From Bacillota bacterium (GTDB lineage Bacteria; Bacillota; Negativicutes; Sporomusales; Sporomusaceae): a stretch of 21,658 bases of DNA. Shown here one piece after another: positions 6,630 to 14,037 of this stretch. The translations under genes and the position numbers were made by a program. Where the stretch lies: contig JAEWGR010000002.1 in the NCBI GenBank assembly GCA_023388195.1, forward strand, positions 1 to 21,658. Reading direction: 5' to 3'. Numbering within the stretch: the stretch's first letter is position 1; every line of letters starts with the position of its first letter. A model generated the notes under the pieces. That model was not told the DNA's origin, ran no database searches, and worked only from the letters and a program-made list of their open reading frames with translations.

Positions 6630-8009
6630 TTAAGGTAAGGCCGCCGGCAGTTTAATGAACCAGATTGTCTGATATTTCTCGTCTTCTTCAGCAGGAATTA
6701 TACGGATCGTGGGCTGGGCCGGCTTGCCTTTGCTGGTAAAGCTGCCGTCGGGATGCAGAACATAATTACCTACTTTCGCTTTTTTGTTTTCAGCGTCCTT
6801 AATGTCCACACTCAGGGCGAAATCATTATCATTGGTTACGACGATGGTTCTTTTGTCAGGCAGCATAGTAAGCCCCTCCGCTTTTTCCCGGTCCCAGCCA
6901 AGGGCGCGAAGGTCTACCACCAGACGCTTAGTTGCCAGGGTGATACCAGCCTGTCTTAACTCAGCAGCGGTGGTGGCATACTCCGGTTCCTTGCCGCTTA
7001 CGCTTTTGCCGGTGAGATCTGTGGCGCCCTTAATATCGACCAGATAAATAAGATTGCGCATTTGCTTGCCTTTATCTGTCCCTTGCTCAATAACCAGGAA
7101 TTGGCTGTCAGAGATTGCATAGATATCGCCGATTTTGGCATCATTAGGAGAATTGTATGCCGCCACATCGATCGGATAGGCAAACATCTTCGTTTTGCCG
7201 GTTTGCGGATCAAGGGCCACGATCCGGGTAAACCGGGCGGTGGCACCAGCTTTTCCCGCCAAATTCAGCGGACTTTGCTCAGCCGCATAAATAAGGCCGT
7301 TAGGCGCAAGCGTCAGACCTTCAAAACCACGGTTTGGGGTACGGTATTTCATAATTTCCGGCAGTCCCTTGCCTGGTGCATATTTCTTGAGTAGTTTTCC
7401 CGCTTTATTGTATTGAGCGATAAAAGGGCCATATTCGTCACAAATCCAAAAGTTACCTTGAGAATCAATGGCCAGACCTTCAGGATCCATGCCTTCATTG
7501 TCATAGCCCAGATTGTGGAAGGTTTCATCCAGTGCGATCTCATTGGTAGCACCAATCAGGCCAGGGGCCAGAGGCAGGCCGGTAATGGCTCTTCCCTTAG
7601 CATCCTTAAGACTGATAACACCGGTAACTTCAGCTTTAGTACCCTGAATACGGATAAGGGCGATTTGCGGCTGGAAGCGGGGCGACGGAAAAAACTTGCT
7701 GCTAAAGATGCCGCCTGGCGTTTCATACTCAGGACCGTCACCATTAGGTCCCCGGTCGGTAAGGCCATAGAACTCAATGACACCGTCTTTGCTAATGCCC
7801 TTGAAGGCCAGAGCCGACCCATAACCTGTCAGAAATCCCCGGGGAAATACTTGCCTGTTGGGACCTGGATAAGCAACGTAATATTTCTCAGGGACACTAA
7901 CCTGATACTTGGTGACAACCGGTGCTTCACTTGCCCAGACTGCAGTGCTGAGAATACTAAGTGCCAGACTGGAGATGATGGTTAGCACAAGAAAACGCAG
8001 GTGATTCAT
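6630..8009 (-). CDS. Exported phytase-like / esterase-like protein
   Basis: About 459 residues with a Sec signal peptide (MNHLRFLVLTIISSLALSIL, likely cleavage near VWA-SEA). The mature part is a beta-propeller-like protein of the phytase-like (esterase-like activity of phytase) family: GFLTGYGSALAF, YGLTDRGPNGDG, GMDPEGLAIDSQGNFWICDEYGPFI, RGFEGLTLAPNG and KAEGLTMLPDKRTIVVTNDNDF are the typical acidic repeats that may bind calcium. It probably acts in the periplasm or outside the cell on phosphate esters or similar substrates; activity is not proven for the family. The start at 8009 is preferred over 8015 because AAGGAGG lies 7 nt from 8009 but only 1 nt from 8015. It is divergent from the Crp/Fnr gene. 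Confidence 0.82.
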   Translation of the reverse strand: MNHLRFLVLTIISSLALSILSTAVWASEAPVVTKYQVSVPEKYYVAYPGPNRQVFPRGFLTGYGSALAFKGISKDGVIEFYGLTDRGPNGDGPEYETPGGIFSSKFFPSPRFQPQIALIRIQGTKAEVTGVISLKDAKGRAITGLPLAPGLIGATNEIALDETFHNLGYDNEGMDPEGLAIDSQGNFWICDEYGPFIAQYNKAGKLLKKYAPGKGLPEIMKYRTPNRGFEGLTLAPNGLIYAAEQSPLNLAGKAGATARFTRIVALDPQTGKTKMFAYPIDVAAYNSPNDAKIGDIYAISDSQFLVIEQGTDKGKQMRNLIYLVDIKGATDLTGKSVSGKEPEYATTAAELRQAGITLATKRLVVDLRALGWDREKAEGLTMLPDKRTIVVTNDNDFALSVDIKDAENKKAKVGNYVLHPDGSFTSKGKPAQPTIRIIPAEEDEKYQTIWFIKLPAALP

Positions 8010-8230
8010 TTTCATGCCTCCTTAATTTTACCATAATTATGTATTAAGCTTATAATGACATACTTATATCGCAATCATGTTAAGAAATGGTTATTAACAT
8101 GTAAACTTTTTTCCAGCTTATACTATTTATTCTTGGGGCAATATACTTTTCCTGTGTCCCGTTTTGACTGCAGGACTGCAACTATTACGTAAAGAATAGT
8201 AAAGAAAGGAGAATTAATTCTTGGGGGCTA

Positions 8231-8917
8231 ATGATTATGACCGGGCGATGTATGAAAGATCTGGATATCTTTTCGGCTTTAAATCACTCCGAACGTGAGC
8301 AGATCGGCGATCTTGCTTTAAAAAGAACGTACCGCAAAAATGAGATAATTTTCCATGAGGGAACAGAGGCAGACTCGATTTACCTAATAAAAACCGGTAG
8401 GGTAAAACTTTATAAAGTTTCGGAAGAGGGTAAGGAGTTTACACTGGATTATTTAAAAGCTGAAGATATTTTTGGCGAGGTCACTTTTTTTGAGGATGCC
8501 CTTCATACCATGAATGCCGTGGCGATGGAAAATACGTTTATATGTTCCTGCACCAAAGAACTTTTTGTCAAATTGTTAAATAACCCCGAAACTTCGCTTA
8601 AAATTGTTCAGTATATGGTCAGAAAAATTAATGCCTATACTGAGCATATATCCAGAAATACATTTCGGGACGTAAAAAGCAGAGTATTAGGTATTCTTTG
8701 CCGACTGGCTGAGAGCTACGGGATACAAACCGATGCCGGACTCACCATAGCGATAGATCTTACACACCAAGAGATCGGCAACCTTGTCAGTGCCTCGCGT
8801 GTTATGGTTTCAAATGTGTTAGGTGAATTACGCAAAGAGCATCTGATTTATACCGATGGTCAGCGTATTACCTTGACTACCGAAGGTATTACGTTGTATC
8901 AGAAACAAAGCAGTTAG
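8231..8917 (+). CDS. Crp/Fnr family transcriptional regulator
   Basis: A 228-residue regulator with an N-terminal cyclic-nucleotide-type beta barrel (about 10-125) and a C-terminal winged helix (about 150-220; LTHQEIGNLVSASRVMVSNVLGELRKEHLI). The barrel shows KNEIIFHEGTEADSIYLIKTGRVKLYK and FGEVTFFEDALHTMNAVAMENTFIC. The usual cAMP-contacting Arg-Ser/Thr pair is absent, so cAMP is unlikely. The few cysteines (in GRCMK and ICSCT) do not form the Fnr cluster pattern. The start at 8231 follows GGGGG; an ATG at 8252 (MKDLDIF) would fit family N-termini equally well. Divergent transcription from the phytase-like gene makes that gene a candidate target. Confidence 0.9.
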   Translation: MIMTGRCMKDLDIFSALNHSEREQIGDLALKRTYRKNEIIFHEGTEADSIYLIKTGRVKLYKVSEEGKEFTLDYLKAEDIFGEVTFFEDALHTMNAVAMENTFICSCTKELFVKLLNNPETSLKIVQYMVRKINAYTEHISRNTFRDVKSRVLGILCRLAESYGIQTDAGLTIAIDLTHQEIGNLVSASRVMVSNVLGELRKEHLIYTDGQRITLTTEGITLYQKQSS

Positions 8918-8990
8918 CATGTCGGTTCACCAACGCGCAGCACATAGCTGCAACAATTGTAACAAAAGCCGGGCTGTAGTCTATGCAATT

Positions 8991-9032
8991 AAAATAACAT
9001 GCCTTTGCAAACAGCAAAGGCATGTTATTTTT
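8991..9032. terminator. Bidirectional intrinsic terminator
   Basis: A perfect 18-bp stem (AAAATAACATGCCTTTGC and its complement) with a 5-nt loop ends in a T-run on the plus strand and a matching A-run on the other side. It lies between the convergent Crp/Fnr and AEC genes and can serve both. Confidence 0.9.
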
Positions 9033-9155
9033 GGCTAAAGCAGAGTCACGCTATCAGGAATTTTCGTAAAATTTCCCGCTTACCCTCATTCTAACATTCG
9101 GGACACATCAGGCTGTAAAGCAGTTTACCGAGAATTTAATTATCAAGCCAGTGAA

Positions 9156-10097
9156 TCAGCCGCCTGTAAGATAAGCAATTAGCGGTAGTGTAACTAAGCA
9201 GCAAATTGTCGTAATCAGGATCGCACCGACCGCGCAGCTTTCGTCCGACCCGTTGGTGCGCGCAAACATGGCAATGGCTGTCATACTAGGCATTCCCGCC
9301 AACAGGGTAATGAAAGTAATGATTTCCGGTTGAACCCGGAAAAACCGTAATACCGAGAATATGAACAGCGGCACAGCTACCATTTTTATCGCAACAATTG
9401 CGTAGTATTCTACCTTAGTTACAAATCTTTTTACATTGCAAAAGCAAAAGGTCCCGCCAATGTAGATCAGCGATAGCGGCGTTGTCATATCGCCAACCGC
9501 TCCCAACGCTTTATTTAATGTAACAGGCAATTTCCATTCCATCAAAATGAAAAGGATGGCTAAAGAAATCCCGAGCATGGCCGGATTTAATATGTTCCTG
9601 AGATTTGCCATTGATGAATTATGCTGCATTTTCTCCTTCGGTAAGGTCAGATGAAAGCCGATGCTCCAGAGCAATATCTGATCAATGATGGTAAAAAGAG
9701 CCATATAGAGCATTCCCCGCTCCGGCAGAATTCCCAGAATCAGGGGGATACCGATAAAGCCCACATTCCCGAACATGGTGGAAGCATGAAACACATGCCC
9801 GTAATTTCCGCTTAAAGAAAATATGCGTTTAAGGAGGAAACCTGTAAGGAAAAGTATCCCAAACATAAAAAATGCGGACAAGACAACCTCGGTAAAACCA
9901 GAAAGCATATCGGTACGGGTCGCGCCATTTATTGATTTATGGAAAATCATAATCGGCAGGATTAAACGCATGATCAGCCTGGATAAATCACTTAACGTCT
10001 TCTCGTTGATGGCTTTTGATTTTATCCCGATAATACCGATGAGAATGATGACTGTGAAAATCTCCAATTGTGTAAGTACAAGATAAAACGAGTTCAT
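9156..10097 (-). CDS. AEC family transporter (auxin efflux carrier/malate permease type)
   Basis: A 313-residue integral membrane protein with about ten hydrophobic helices arranged as two halves of five. Family features include LIMRLILPIMIFHKSI in the third helix region, TMFGNVGFIGIPLILGILPE (the conserved N/GFxG-P turn) and the matching second-half turn LAGMPSMTAIAMFARTNG. Members export or import organic acids or malonate-like anions; a precise substrate cannot be assigned. The ATG at 10097 has AGGGGAG 3 nt upstream. It is transcribed from a MerR-type promoter (10157-10187) and lies immediately downstream of a MerR regulator gene in the same direction, so it is very probably induced by that regulator. 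Confidence 0.88.
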   Translation of the reverse strand: MNSFYLVLTQLEIFTVIILIGIIGIKSKAINEKTLSDLSRLIMRLILPIMIFHKSINGATRTDMLSGFTEVVLSAFFMFGILFLTGFLLKRIFSLSGNYGHVFHASTMFGNVGFIGIPLILGILPERGMLYMALFTIIDQILLWSIGFHLTLPKEKMQHNSSMANLRNILNPAMLGISLAILFILMEWKLPVTLNKALGAVGDMTTPLSLIYIGGTFCFCNVKRFVTKVEYYAIVAIKMVAVPLFIFSVLRFFRVQPEIITFITLLAGMPSMTAIAMFARTNGSDESCAVGAILITTICCLVTLPLIAYLTGG

Positions 10098-10156
10098 AAA
10101 CTCCCCTTTACAAAAATGATTAGATTAGTTGCACTACTGGGCCCCAGTGTAACAAT

Positions 10157-10187
10157 AGCATAAACTCTCTAGTAGCTAGAGGGTCAA
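10157..10187 (-). promoter_or_regulatory. MerR-type promoter and operator of the AEC transporter
   Basis: On the minus strand: -35 TTGACC (10182-10187), a 19-bp spacer CTCTAGCTACTAGAGAGTT (10163-10181), and -10 TATGCT (10157-10162). The spacer holds the perfect dyad CTCTAG-3 nt-CTAGAG (10167-10181), with outer matching bases out to 10164 and 10184. A 19-bp spacer with a central dyad is the hallmark of MerR-activated promoters. Confidence 0.85.
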
Positions 10188-10207
10188 GAAAAATGTCCGC
10201 TTAAAAA

Positions 10208-11026
10208 TTATAAGCGGACATAGGGCAACAGTATTTCTGTCACATATTTGTCGATATCATTCGTTATACCATAATCAATCAGCGCGATTTCGATCGAGTC
10301 ATCTACCAGTTCATAGTGATGACTTTTCATATAAGCAAATAATTTATTGTAATATTGTGATGCGTTCAGATGCGAACCGGTAAAACGAATCCGTAAATAG
10401 TCCCTGGCCGGAAACGTAATATCTGAGGCAGTAATGCGGTCTTCGTCTTCCAGAATCATGAATATGCTGGAATACCGGTCATACCTATTGGCCTTTAGAT
10501 CAGAAACCGAGATCGAAATACCGATCTTTCCCAAAAAGACATCGCCATCTATGCCATAATTCTTGATTAATTCTGCCAGCGGATATTCAATATCATCACC
10601 CAGGACATACTCCCGGCGTAAATAAGCTACCTGCCACTGGGGGAGCTTTACCTCGGCAATGGTATCCAGCGGGGTATTTATCGCGTCCTCCATTTGTTCC
10701 AGACGGCGGGAGATTTTTCGTTCAATTGTCTCCAGTTCCTTTTTCTTAAGGGCAATTTTCGCCTTTTGTGCGTTTAGCATTGTCATAAGCGTGCCGGTGT
10801 CACGATAGTTAAAAAAATCAAGCAGGCTGTTGATCGGCACCCCTAACGCCCGCAAATACTTAATTGAATTTAACCGTTCAAACTGTTGGGTTGTATAATA
10901 ACGGTAATTAGTCTGCTTATTAATATATTGAGGTTTCAACAGGCCAATCTCATCATAATACCTAAGCGTTTCTACTTTGACAAGAAATAGCTTGGCTATT
11001 TCGCCAATGGTAAAAAAATCTTTCAT
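10208..11026 (-). CDS. MerR family regulator with C-terminal effector-binding domain
   Basis: A 272-residue MerR-type regulator. The N-terminal winged helix is clear (FFTIGEIAKLFLVKVETLRY, then YDEIGLLKP and TNYRYY, about 3-45). A long basic coiled-coil follows (about 80-118, AQKAKIALKKKELETIERKI), then a 150-residue GyrI-like/BmrR-like ligand-binding region (about 120-272) with VAYLRREYVLGDD and YLRIRFTGSHLNASQYYNKL. Such proteins sense bulky organic or cationic ligands. The ATG at 11026 has GAGGAGG 5 nt upstream. The next gene downstream, the AEC permease, has a MerR operator, so this is a regulator-transporter pair, plausibly for efflux or uptake of the sensed compound. Confidence 0.9.
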   Translation of the reverse strand: MKDFFTIGEIAKLFLVKVETLRYYDEIGLLKPQYINKQTNYRYYTTQQFERLNSIKYLRALGVPINSLLDFFNYRDTGTLMTMLNAQKAKIALKKKELETIERKISRRLEQMEDAINTPLDTIAEVKLPQWQVAYLRREYVLGDDIEYPLAELIKNYGIDGDVFLGKIGISISVSDLKANRYDRYSSIFMILEDEDRITASDITFPARDYLRIRFTGSHLNASQYYNKLFAYMKSHHYELVDDSIEIALIDYGITNDIDKYVTEILLPYVRL

Positions 11027-11100
11027 CGTATCCTCCTCTCACAGAACCGTAAGGGACACTAGGACAGGCATTTTCTACGTTGCATTATACCATAAAAATT

Positions 11101-11130
11101 CAGCGCATACGTTATAAATTGTATGCGCTG
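11101..11130. terminator. Hairpin upstream of the MerR gene
   Basis: A perfect 10-bp stem, CAGCGCATAC and GTATGCGCTG, with a 10-nt loop, is followed by TTTT on the plus strand and by AATTTTT on the minus strand. It insulates the MerR gene from the repeat element and porin region. A TATAAT box for the MerR gene (minus strand) lies just beyond it. Confidence 0.6.
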
Positions 11131-11155
11131 TTTTCCTGTGTACTCGCCTGGAGGG

Positions 11156-11399
11156 GACAGCGGGGACGTTCCTTTTCTGTCAACTTTTTTGCTATTACAC
11201 CCCGGGCTATGCCTGTAGCTCGTTCTATTTGCCGAGAGACACTCCTTCTCTTTCCGTCTTATAGCTTCATTACGGGCCAGATCCCCGGGAAGTTATATGG
11301 TAAAAAACCTATAGCACCCATTTTTTTGCTATCTACCCATTTTATCACTGCACTCTCGGTTTATTATATTTATGACAAAAAAGGAACGTCCCCATTGTC
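11156..11399 (-). mobile_element. Decayed RAYT-derived element with 27-bp inverted ends
   Basis: The left end (11156-11182) and right end (11373-11399) are inverted copies matching at 24 of 27 positions, built around GGGGACGTTCC and a TGTCA inner edge. This GGGGACGTTCC...TGTCA end is one I associate with REP-associated tyrosine (Y1-type) transposase genes in Firmicutes. Inside, the minus strand encodes RQIERATGIARGVIAKK (about 11183-11236), which resembles the C-terminal helix-turn-helix of such transposases. It is preceded in a different frame by LARNEAIRRKEKE (about 11237-11280), so a frameshift separates the two. The catalytic part is gone. This is a 244-bp, non-autonomous, MITE-like relic. 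Confidence 0.72.
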
Positions 11400-11423
11400 T
11401 TATTCTAAATCAGTACCTCAAGC

Positions 11424-11458
11424 GATTATAGGCCGACTGTGACAGCCGGCCTATAATC
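11424..11458. terminator. Hairpin after the SLH porin gene
   Basis: A perfect 12-bp inverted repeat, GATTATAGGCCG and CGGCCTATAATC, encloses an 11-nt loop about 40 bp past the porin stop codon on the minus strand. There is no T-tract, but the position suits a transcript 3' end. Confidence 0.6.
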
Positions 11459-11498
11459 ATCGTATGCAGCACACCCACTAGGTAGGGTGCGGGTTGAT

Positions 11499-12833
11499 TT
11501 AGAATCTGAAATTGCTAATCAGATGATAGGACGGCTTGTAGCTGCTGAAGCCGGATTTCTCTTGATCATACGGCTTTAGATTATAGTAGCGGGCTTCGAG
11601 GTTGGCATTTTTAGCAACCACGTACTGTACGCCAAAGCCATAGCCTTTGGCCCCGTCCTTACCCCAACCGTTACCGCTGCTTATCACAAGATTGCTCGGA
11701 TTGCTTGAGGAATCAACTGCATAGTTGCCTATTGCCAGGTAATCGAAGCTGACGCCGAAGGTGCCTGGCTTGGTGTTGTCAATGCCTTTCCAGAGCAGGC
11801 GTCCCCAGTAACCGTGATCCTGAGCCTTAGCGGGAAGCTTGTCATCGCCGTTTTTCACATACTCGCCGGTAACCGTAAATTCACCCGTTATGCTTGAGAA
11901 ACCGAGTGCGGTTTGCTCTAAGTTGTAATTGCCGGCAACACTGTTGGTCATGGTATCGATCCGGGTCAGCGTCACATTGGCCGCCGGTCCGGTCAGCACT
12001 TTGACAGTGCCAAAGAAAGCATTTGTTGTTATACCGCTGGCTGTGTAAGCGGCCAAATCACCGAAGCCGGCCGTATACTGCACATTGTTATGCTTATACA
12101 CAGCCATAGCGCCATCCAGGGCGACAGAGTCCCACAACAACCCCTGGCCTAACGCCGGCAGCATACGGCCGGCCGCATAGACAGTGGACTTATTCCGCCA
12201 CTGGAGTTCGATTCGGTCAAAGCTGACTGTATTGTTTGCAGAGGTTTTTGTATTGTCATTTACCGCCCGTACATTCGATCGGTTCGTAGCAGCAATCCGC
12301 GCCAGAAGGCTCACATTCTCGTTTATGTCGGATGCGAGGTTCACACGCAGCCGGTGCTCTGTACGGCTATTATTTTTTTTATCAGTATTTTTAGCAGCCT
12401 GATTCCAGTTGGTTTGATAGCGAATTCGCGTATCGCCGCTAAACTTGACGGCTGGCTTGTTTTTTTCCAGTGTTGCCAAACGGCTTTCTGTTTTGGCATC
12501 CGTACCGGCTTGGGTATTCATATTGAGTTCAGGTGAAAATTCGGCCTGCAGCTTTTGAATGATTGCCTGCTCCTGGCTGCCGGCCTTATCGGCTTTGGCA
12601 ATGGCTTTGGCGACAATTGCCGCCATTTCCACCCGGGTCAGGATTACGTCTTCGCGGTATGCACTGCCGCCGAAGCCTTCGACCAAGCCAGCTTGAGCCA
12701 ACTGGCCCACAGCACTGTAAGACCAGTGATTTGCGGGAATGACGGAAAATAGATTCGCAGGGGCGGCCAGCACCGTACCGGCTACACTCAGGCTAAAGGC
12801 AGTTCCTAAAACAATCGCTAATTTTTTCTTCAT
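11499..12833 (-). CDS. SLH-domain outer-membrane porin, cobalamin-riboswitch controlled
   Basis: A 444-residue porin of the type found in Negativicutes. It has a signal peptide (MKKKLAIVLGTAFSLSVAGT, cleavage near VLA-APA), one SLH domain (about 28-80, NHWSYSAVGQLAQAGLVEGF...LTRVEMAAIVAKAI) that links the barrel to peptidoglycan, and a short helical spacer. A long beta-barrel region follows, with alternating strands (VKFSGDTRIRYQTNW, LRVNLASDINENVSLLARIA), ending YHLISNFRF with the C-terminal Phe used for barrel insertion. The frame stays open upstream to 13127, but ATG 12833 is chosen because the signal peptide begins there and GGAGAG lies upstream. It is preceded by a cobalamin riboswitch (13161-13332) and a terminator-like hairpin, so high B12 should lower expression. 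It probably admits a B12-linked nutrient. Confidence 0.9.
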   Translation of the reverse strand: MKKKLAIVLGTAFSLSVAGTVLAAPANLFSVIPANHWSYSAVGQLAQAGLVEGFGGSAYREDVILTRVEMAAIVAKAIAKADKAGSQEQAIIQKLQAEFSPELNMNTQAGTDAKTESRLATLEKNKPAVKFSGDTRIRYQTNWNQAAKNTDKKNNSRTEHRLRVNLASDINENVSLLARIAATNRSNVRAVNDNTKTSANNTVSFDRIELQWRNKSTVYAAGRMLPALGQGLLWDSVALDGAMAVYKHNNVQYTAGFGDLAAYTASGITTNAFFGTVKVLTGPAANVTLTRIDTMTNSVAGNYNLEQTALGFSSITGEFTVTGEYVKNGDDKLPAKAQDHGYWGRLLWKGIDNTKPGTFGVSFDYLAIGNYAVDSSSNPSNLVISSGNGWGKDGAKGYGFGVQYVVAKNANLEARYYNLKPYDQEKSGFSSYKPSYHLISNFRF

Positions 12834-12933
12834 TTCATTCTCTCTCCATTCATATTCTTTCTTGCATACCGGAAAAGCGCACAGAGCCGCATACATTGGA
12901 ACAGGCCAGCAAACACGCCGAAAAGAGGGATAC

Positions 12934-12956
12934 TCATTTGCAAACGCTGCAAATGA
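12934..12956 (-). repeat. Perfect 9-bp inverted repeat in the porin leader
   Basis: TCATTTGCA and TGCAAATGA are separated by 5 nt, about 100 bp upstream of the porin start and downstream of the terminator-like hairpin. It may be an RNA hairpin or an operator; no partner is evident. Confidence 0.45.
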
Positions 12957-12987
12957 TCTTTTCTTGCAGAGCATCCTCCTCCTTTCC

Positions 12988-13050
12988 ATGAAAATAAATA
13001 AAATCCGCATAAAATCTTTACTTAGTAAAAGCAAGAATTCCATGCGGATT
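12988..13050 (-). terminator. Terminator-like hairpin in the leader of the porin gene
   Basis: On the minus strand a 9-bp outer stem (AATCCGCAT and ATGCGGATT, 13042-13050 with 13002-13010) encloses an inner TTTACT/AGTAAA stem. It is followed by TTATTTATTTT. It sits between the riboswitch and the porin start, where an attenuator would be expected. Confidence 0.65.
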
Positions 13051-13160
13051 AACCCAACTGCGTAGCAGCGTACTGCGTCCATGACGAAGTCAAACAACAG
13101 CGCTGTTACCTGCACCCCCACATCCATCTCCTTATCGCCCGTAAGTCAACAATGAATCTT

Positions 13161-13332
13161 GTTATAAGCAGGCTTTCTGGCTTATAGATCGTCGCCTTCG
13201 CTTCTGTCTTCCCGAAGTTTCCTTCAGTGACTCTTTTTAAGCAGGCTCCCTAGTTACAGCTGCGGGACAGCACGGGATTCTCACCCGTTTTCCTCTCATC
13301 GTTCAGCAGCAACAACTGCTGACACTTATAAC
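13161..13332 (-). ncRNA. Cobalamin riboswitch upstream of the SLH porin
   Basis: Read on the minus strand. The closing P1 stem pairs GTTATAAG (from plus 13325-13332) with CTTATAAC (plus 13161-13168). The conserved core includes AACGGGTGAGAATCCCGTGC, then CTGTCCCGCAGCTGTAACT, a CACTGAAGG...GGGAAGAC arm, and the 3' B12 box AAGCCAGAAAGCCTGCTT (plus 13166-13183). This matches the cobalamin aptamer pattern. The next gene in the same direction is the SLH porin, with a terminator-like hairpin between them, so the aptamer should turn the porin off when cobalamin is plentiful. The ligand subtype (adenosyl- versus other cobalamins) is not decided. Confidence 0.93.
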
Positions 13333-13389
13333 GTACACTATGAAATTGTCCTGCCATCTAATAACCGGCAAACGGTTAGCTTCTGTCAC

Positions 13390-13403
13390 TATAAACGTTT
13401 ATA
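13390..13403. repeat. 14-bp perfect palindrome at the end of the ABC operon
   Basis: TATAAACGTTTATA overlaps the stop codon of the last ABC gene and lies upstream of the porin riboswitch. It might be an operator for a local porin promoter. AT-rich palindromes of this size can also arise by chance. Confidence 0.35.
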
Positions 13404-14037
13404 ACGCTTCTGTGCTCACCGTAATTTGGTTAATAGACGGCACATCAATAATCCGCGTTGCGACCTGCTCTGCCAAATACATGTTATGAGTAATCAGCAT
13501 CAGCCCCATCTTATGTTCTGCCGCATGCTGCAGAAGAAAGCGCCAAATATGGGCTTGGTTAAGCGGATCCAGCATGGTAGTCATTTCATCGGCAATTAAA
13601 AAACGCGTCTTCGCCCCTAAGGCACGAACCAGGCAGAAGCGCTGCAGTTCACCGCCGGAAAGCTCGTTAGGCCAGCGTTTCAGCCATTTTTCCTGGATTC
13701 CCATTTGCTTGAGCACTTTTTCACTGGGCATTCCGGCTTCCTCCAGGGAGGTTTTCATTTTCCAGCGGGGATTTAATGCTTTTTCCGGATGCTGGTAGAC
13801 AAGCTGAATGGGACAATACCCTTGCTGGGGCAAAGGTTTGCCCTCCCACAGAACTTTACCTGCTGCCGGTGCAAGATAACCGGCGATGATTTTTGCCAAC
13901 GTACTTTTGCCATAGCCACTAGGGCCGACCAGGGCGACTCTCTCGCCCGCTTCGATGGTCAGGCTTACATTTTTGAGTATCCACGGACCGTTCTGATAAC
14001 GAAAACTTACATCTTGGACTTCAATAATGGACGCCAC
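13399..14037 (-). CDS. ABC transporter ATP-binding protein, NikE/DppF-like
   Basis: A 212-residue ATPase, shorter than most NikE/DppF proteins (about 260) because it stops soon after the H-loop (LMLITHNM). Walker A is GPSGYGKST (38-46), the Q-loop is YQHPEKALNPRW, the ABC signature is LSGGE (126-130) and Walker B is FLIADE (146-151), so the engine is intact. The start is GTG at 14037, overlapping the end of the upstream ATPase gene by 17 bp with GAGGTG as a likely ribosome site; the overlap indicates translational coupling. It pairs with the second ATPase to energise the two permeases. Confidence 0.92.
   Translation of the reverse strand: MASIIEVQDVSFRYQNGPWILKNVSLTIEAGERVALVGPSGYGKSTLAKIIAGYLAPAAGKVLWEGKPLPQQGYCPIQLVYQHPEKALNPRWKMKTSLEEAGMPSEKVLKQMGIQEKWLKRWPNELSGGELQRFCLVRALGAKTRFLIADEMTTMLDPLNQAHIWRFLLQHAAEHKMGLMLITHNMYLAEQVATRIIDVPSINQITVSTEAL

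Noticed and set aside
7413..7985. 190-codon plus-strand frame opposite the phytase-like gene
   Set aside because: It is antisense to a well-supported gene, with low-complexity composition and no family resemblance.
8082..8105. TTAACATGTAAA as a Crp/Fnr-type binding site
   Set aside because: Only the central six bases are palindromic and the half-sites do not match TGTGA or TTGAT consensus sequences.
11080..11442. 120-codon plus-strand frame
   Set aside because: It runs through a hairpin and the inverted-repeat element, and its opposite strand carries recognisable transposase remnants; no ribosome site or family resemblance.
12834..13127. 98-codon N-terminal extension of the porin frame
   Set aside because: It would place the signal peptide inside the chain and spans the terminator-like hairpin; ATG 12833 starts a standard signal peptide and has a ribosome site.
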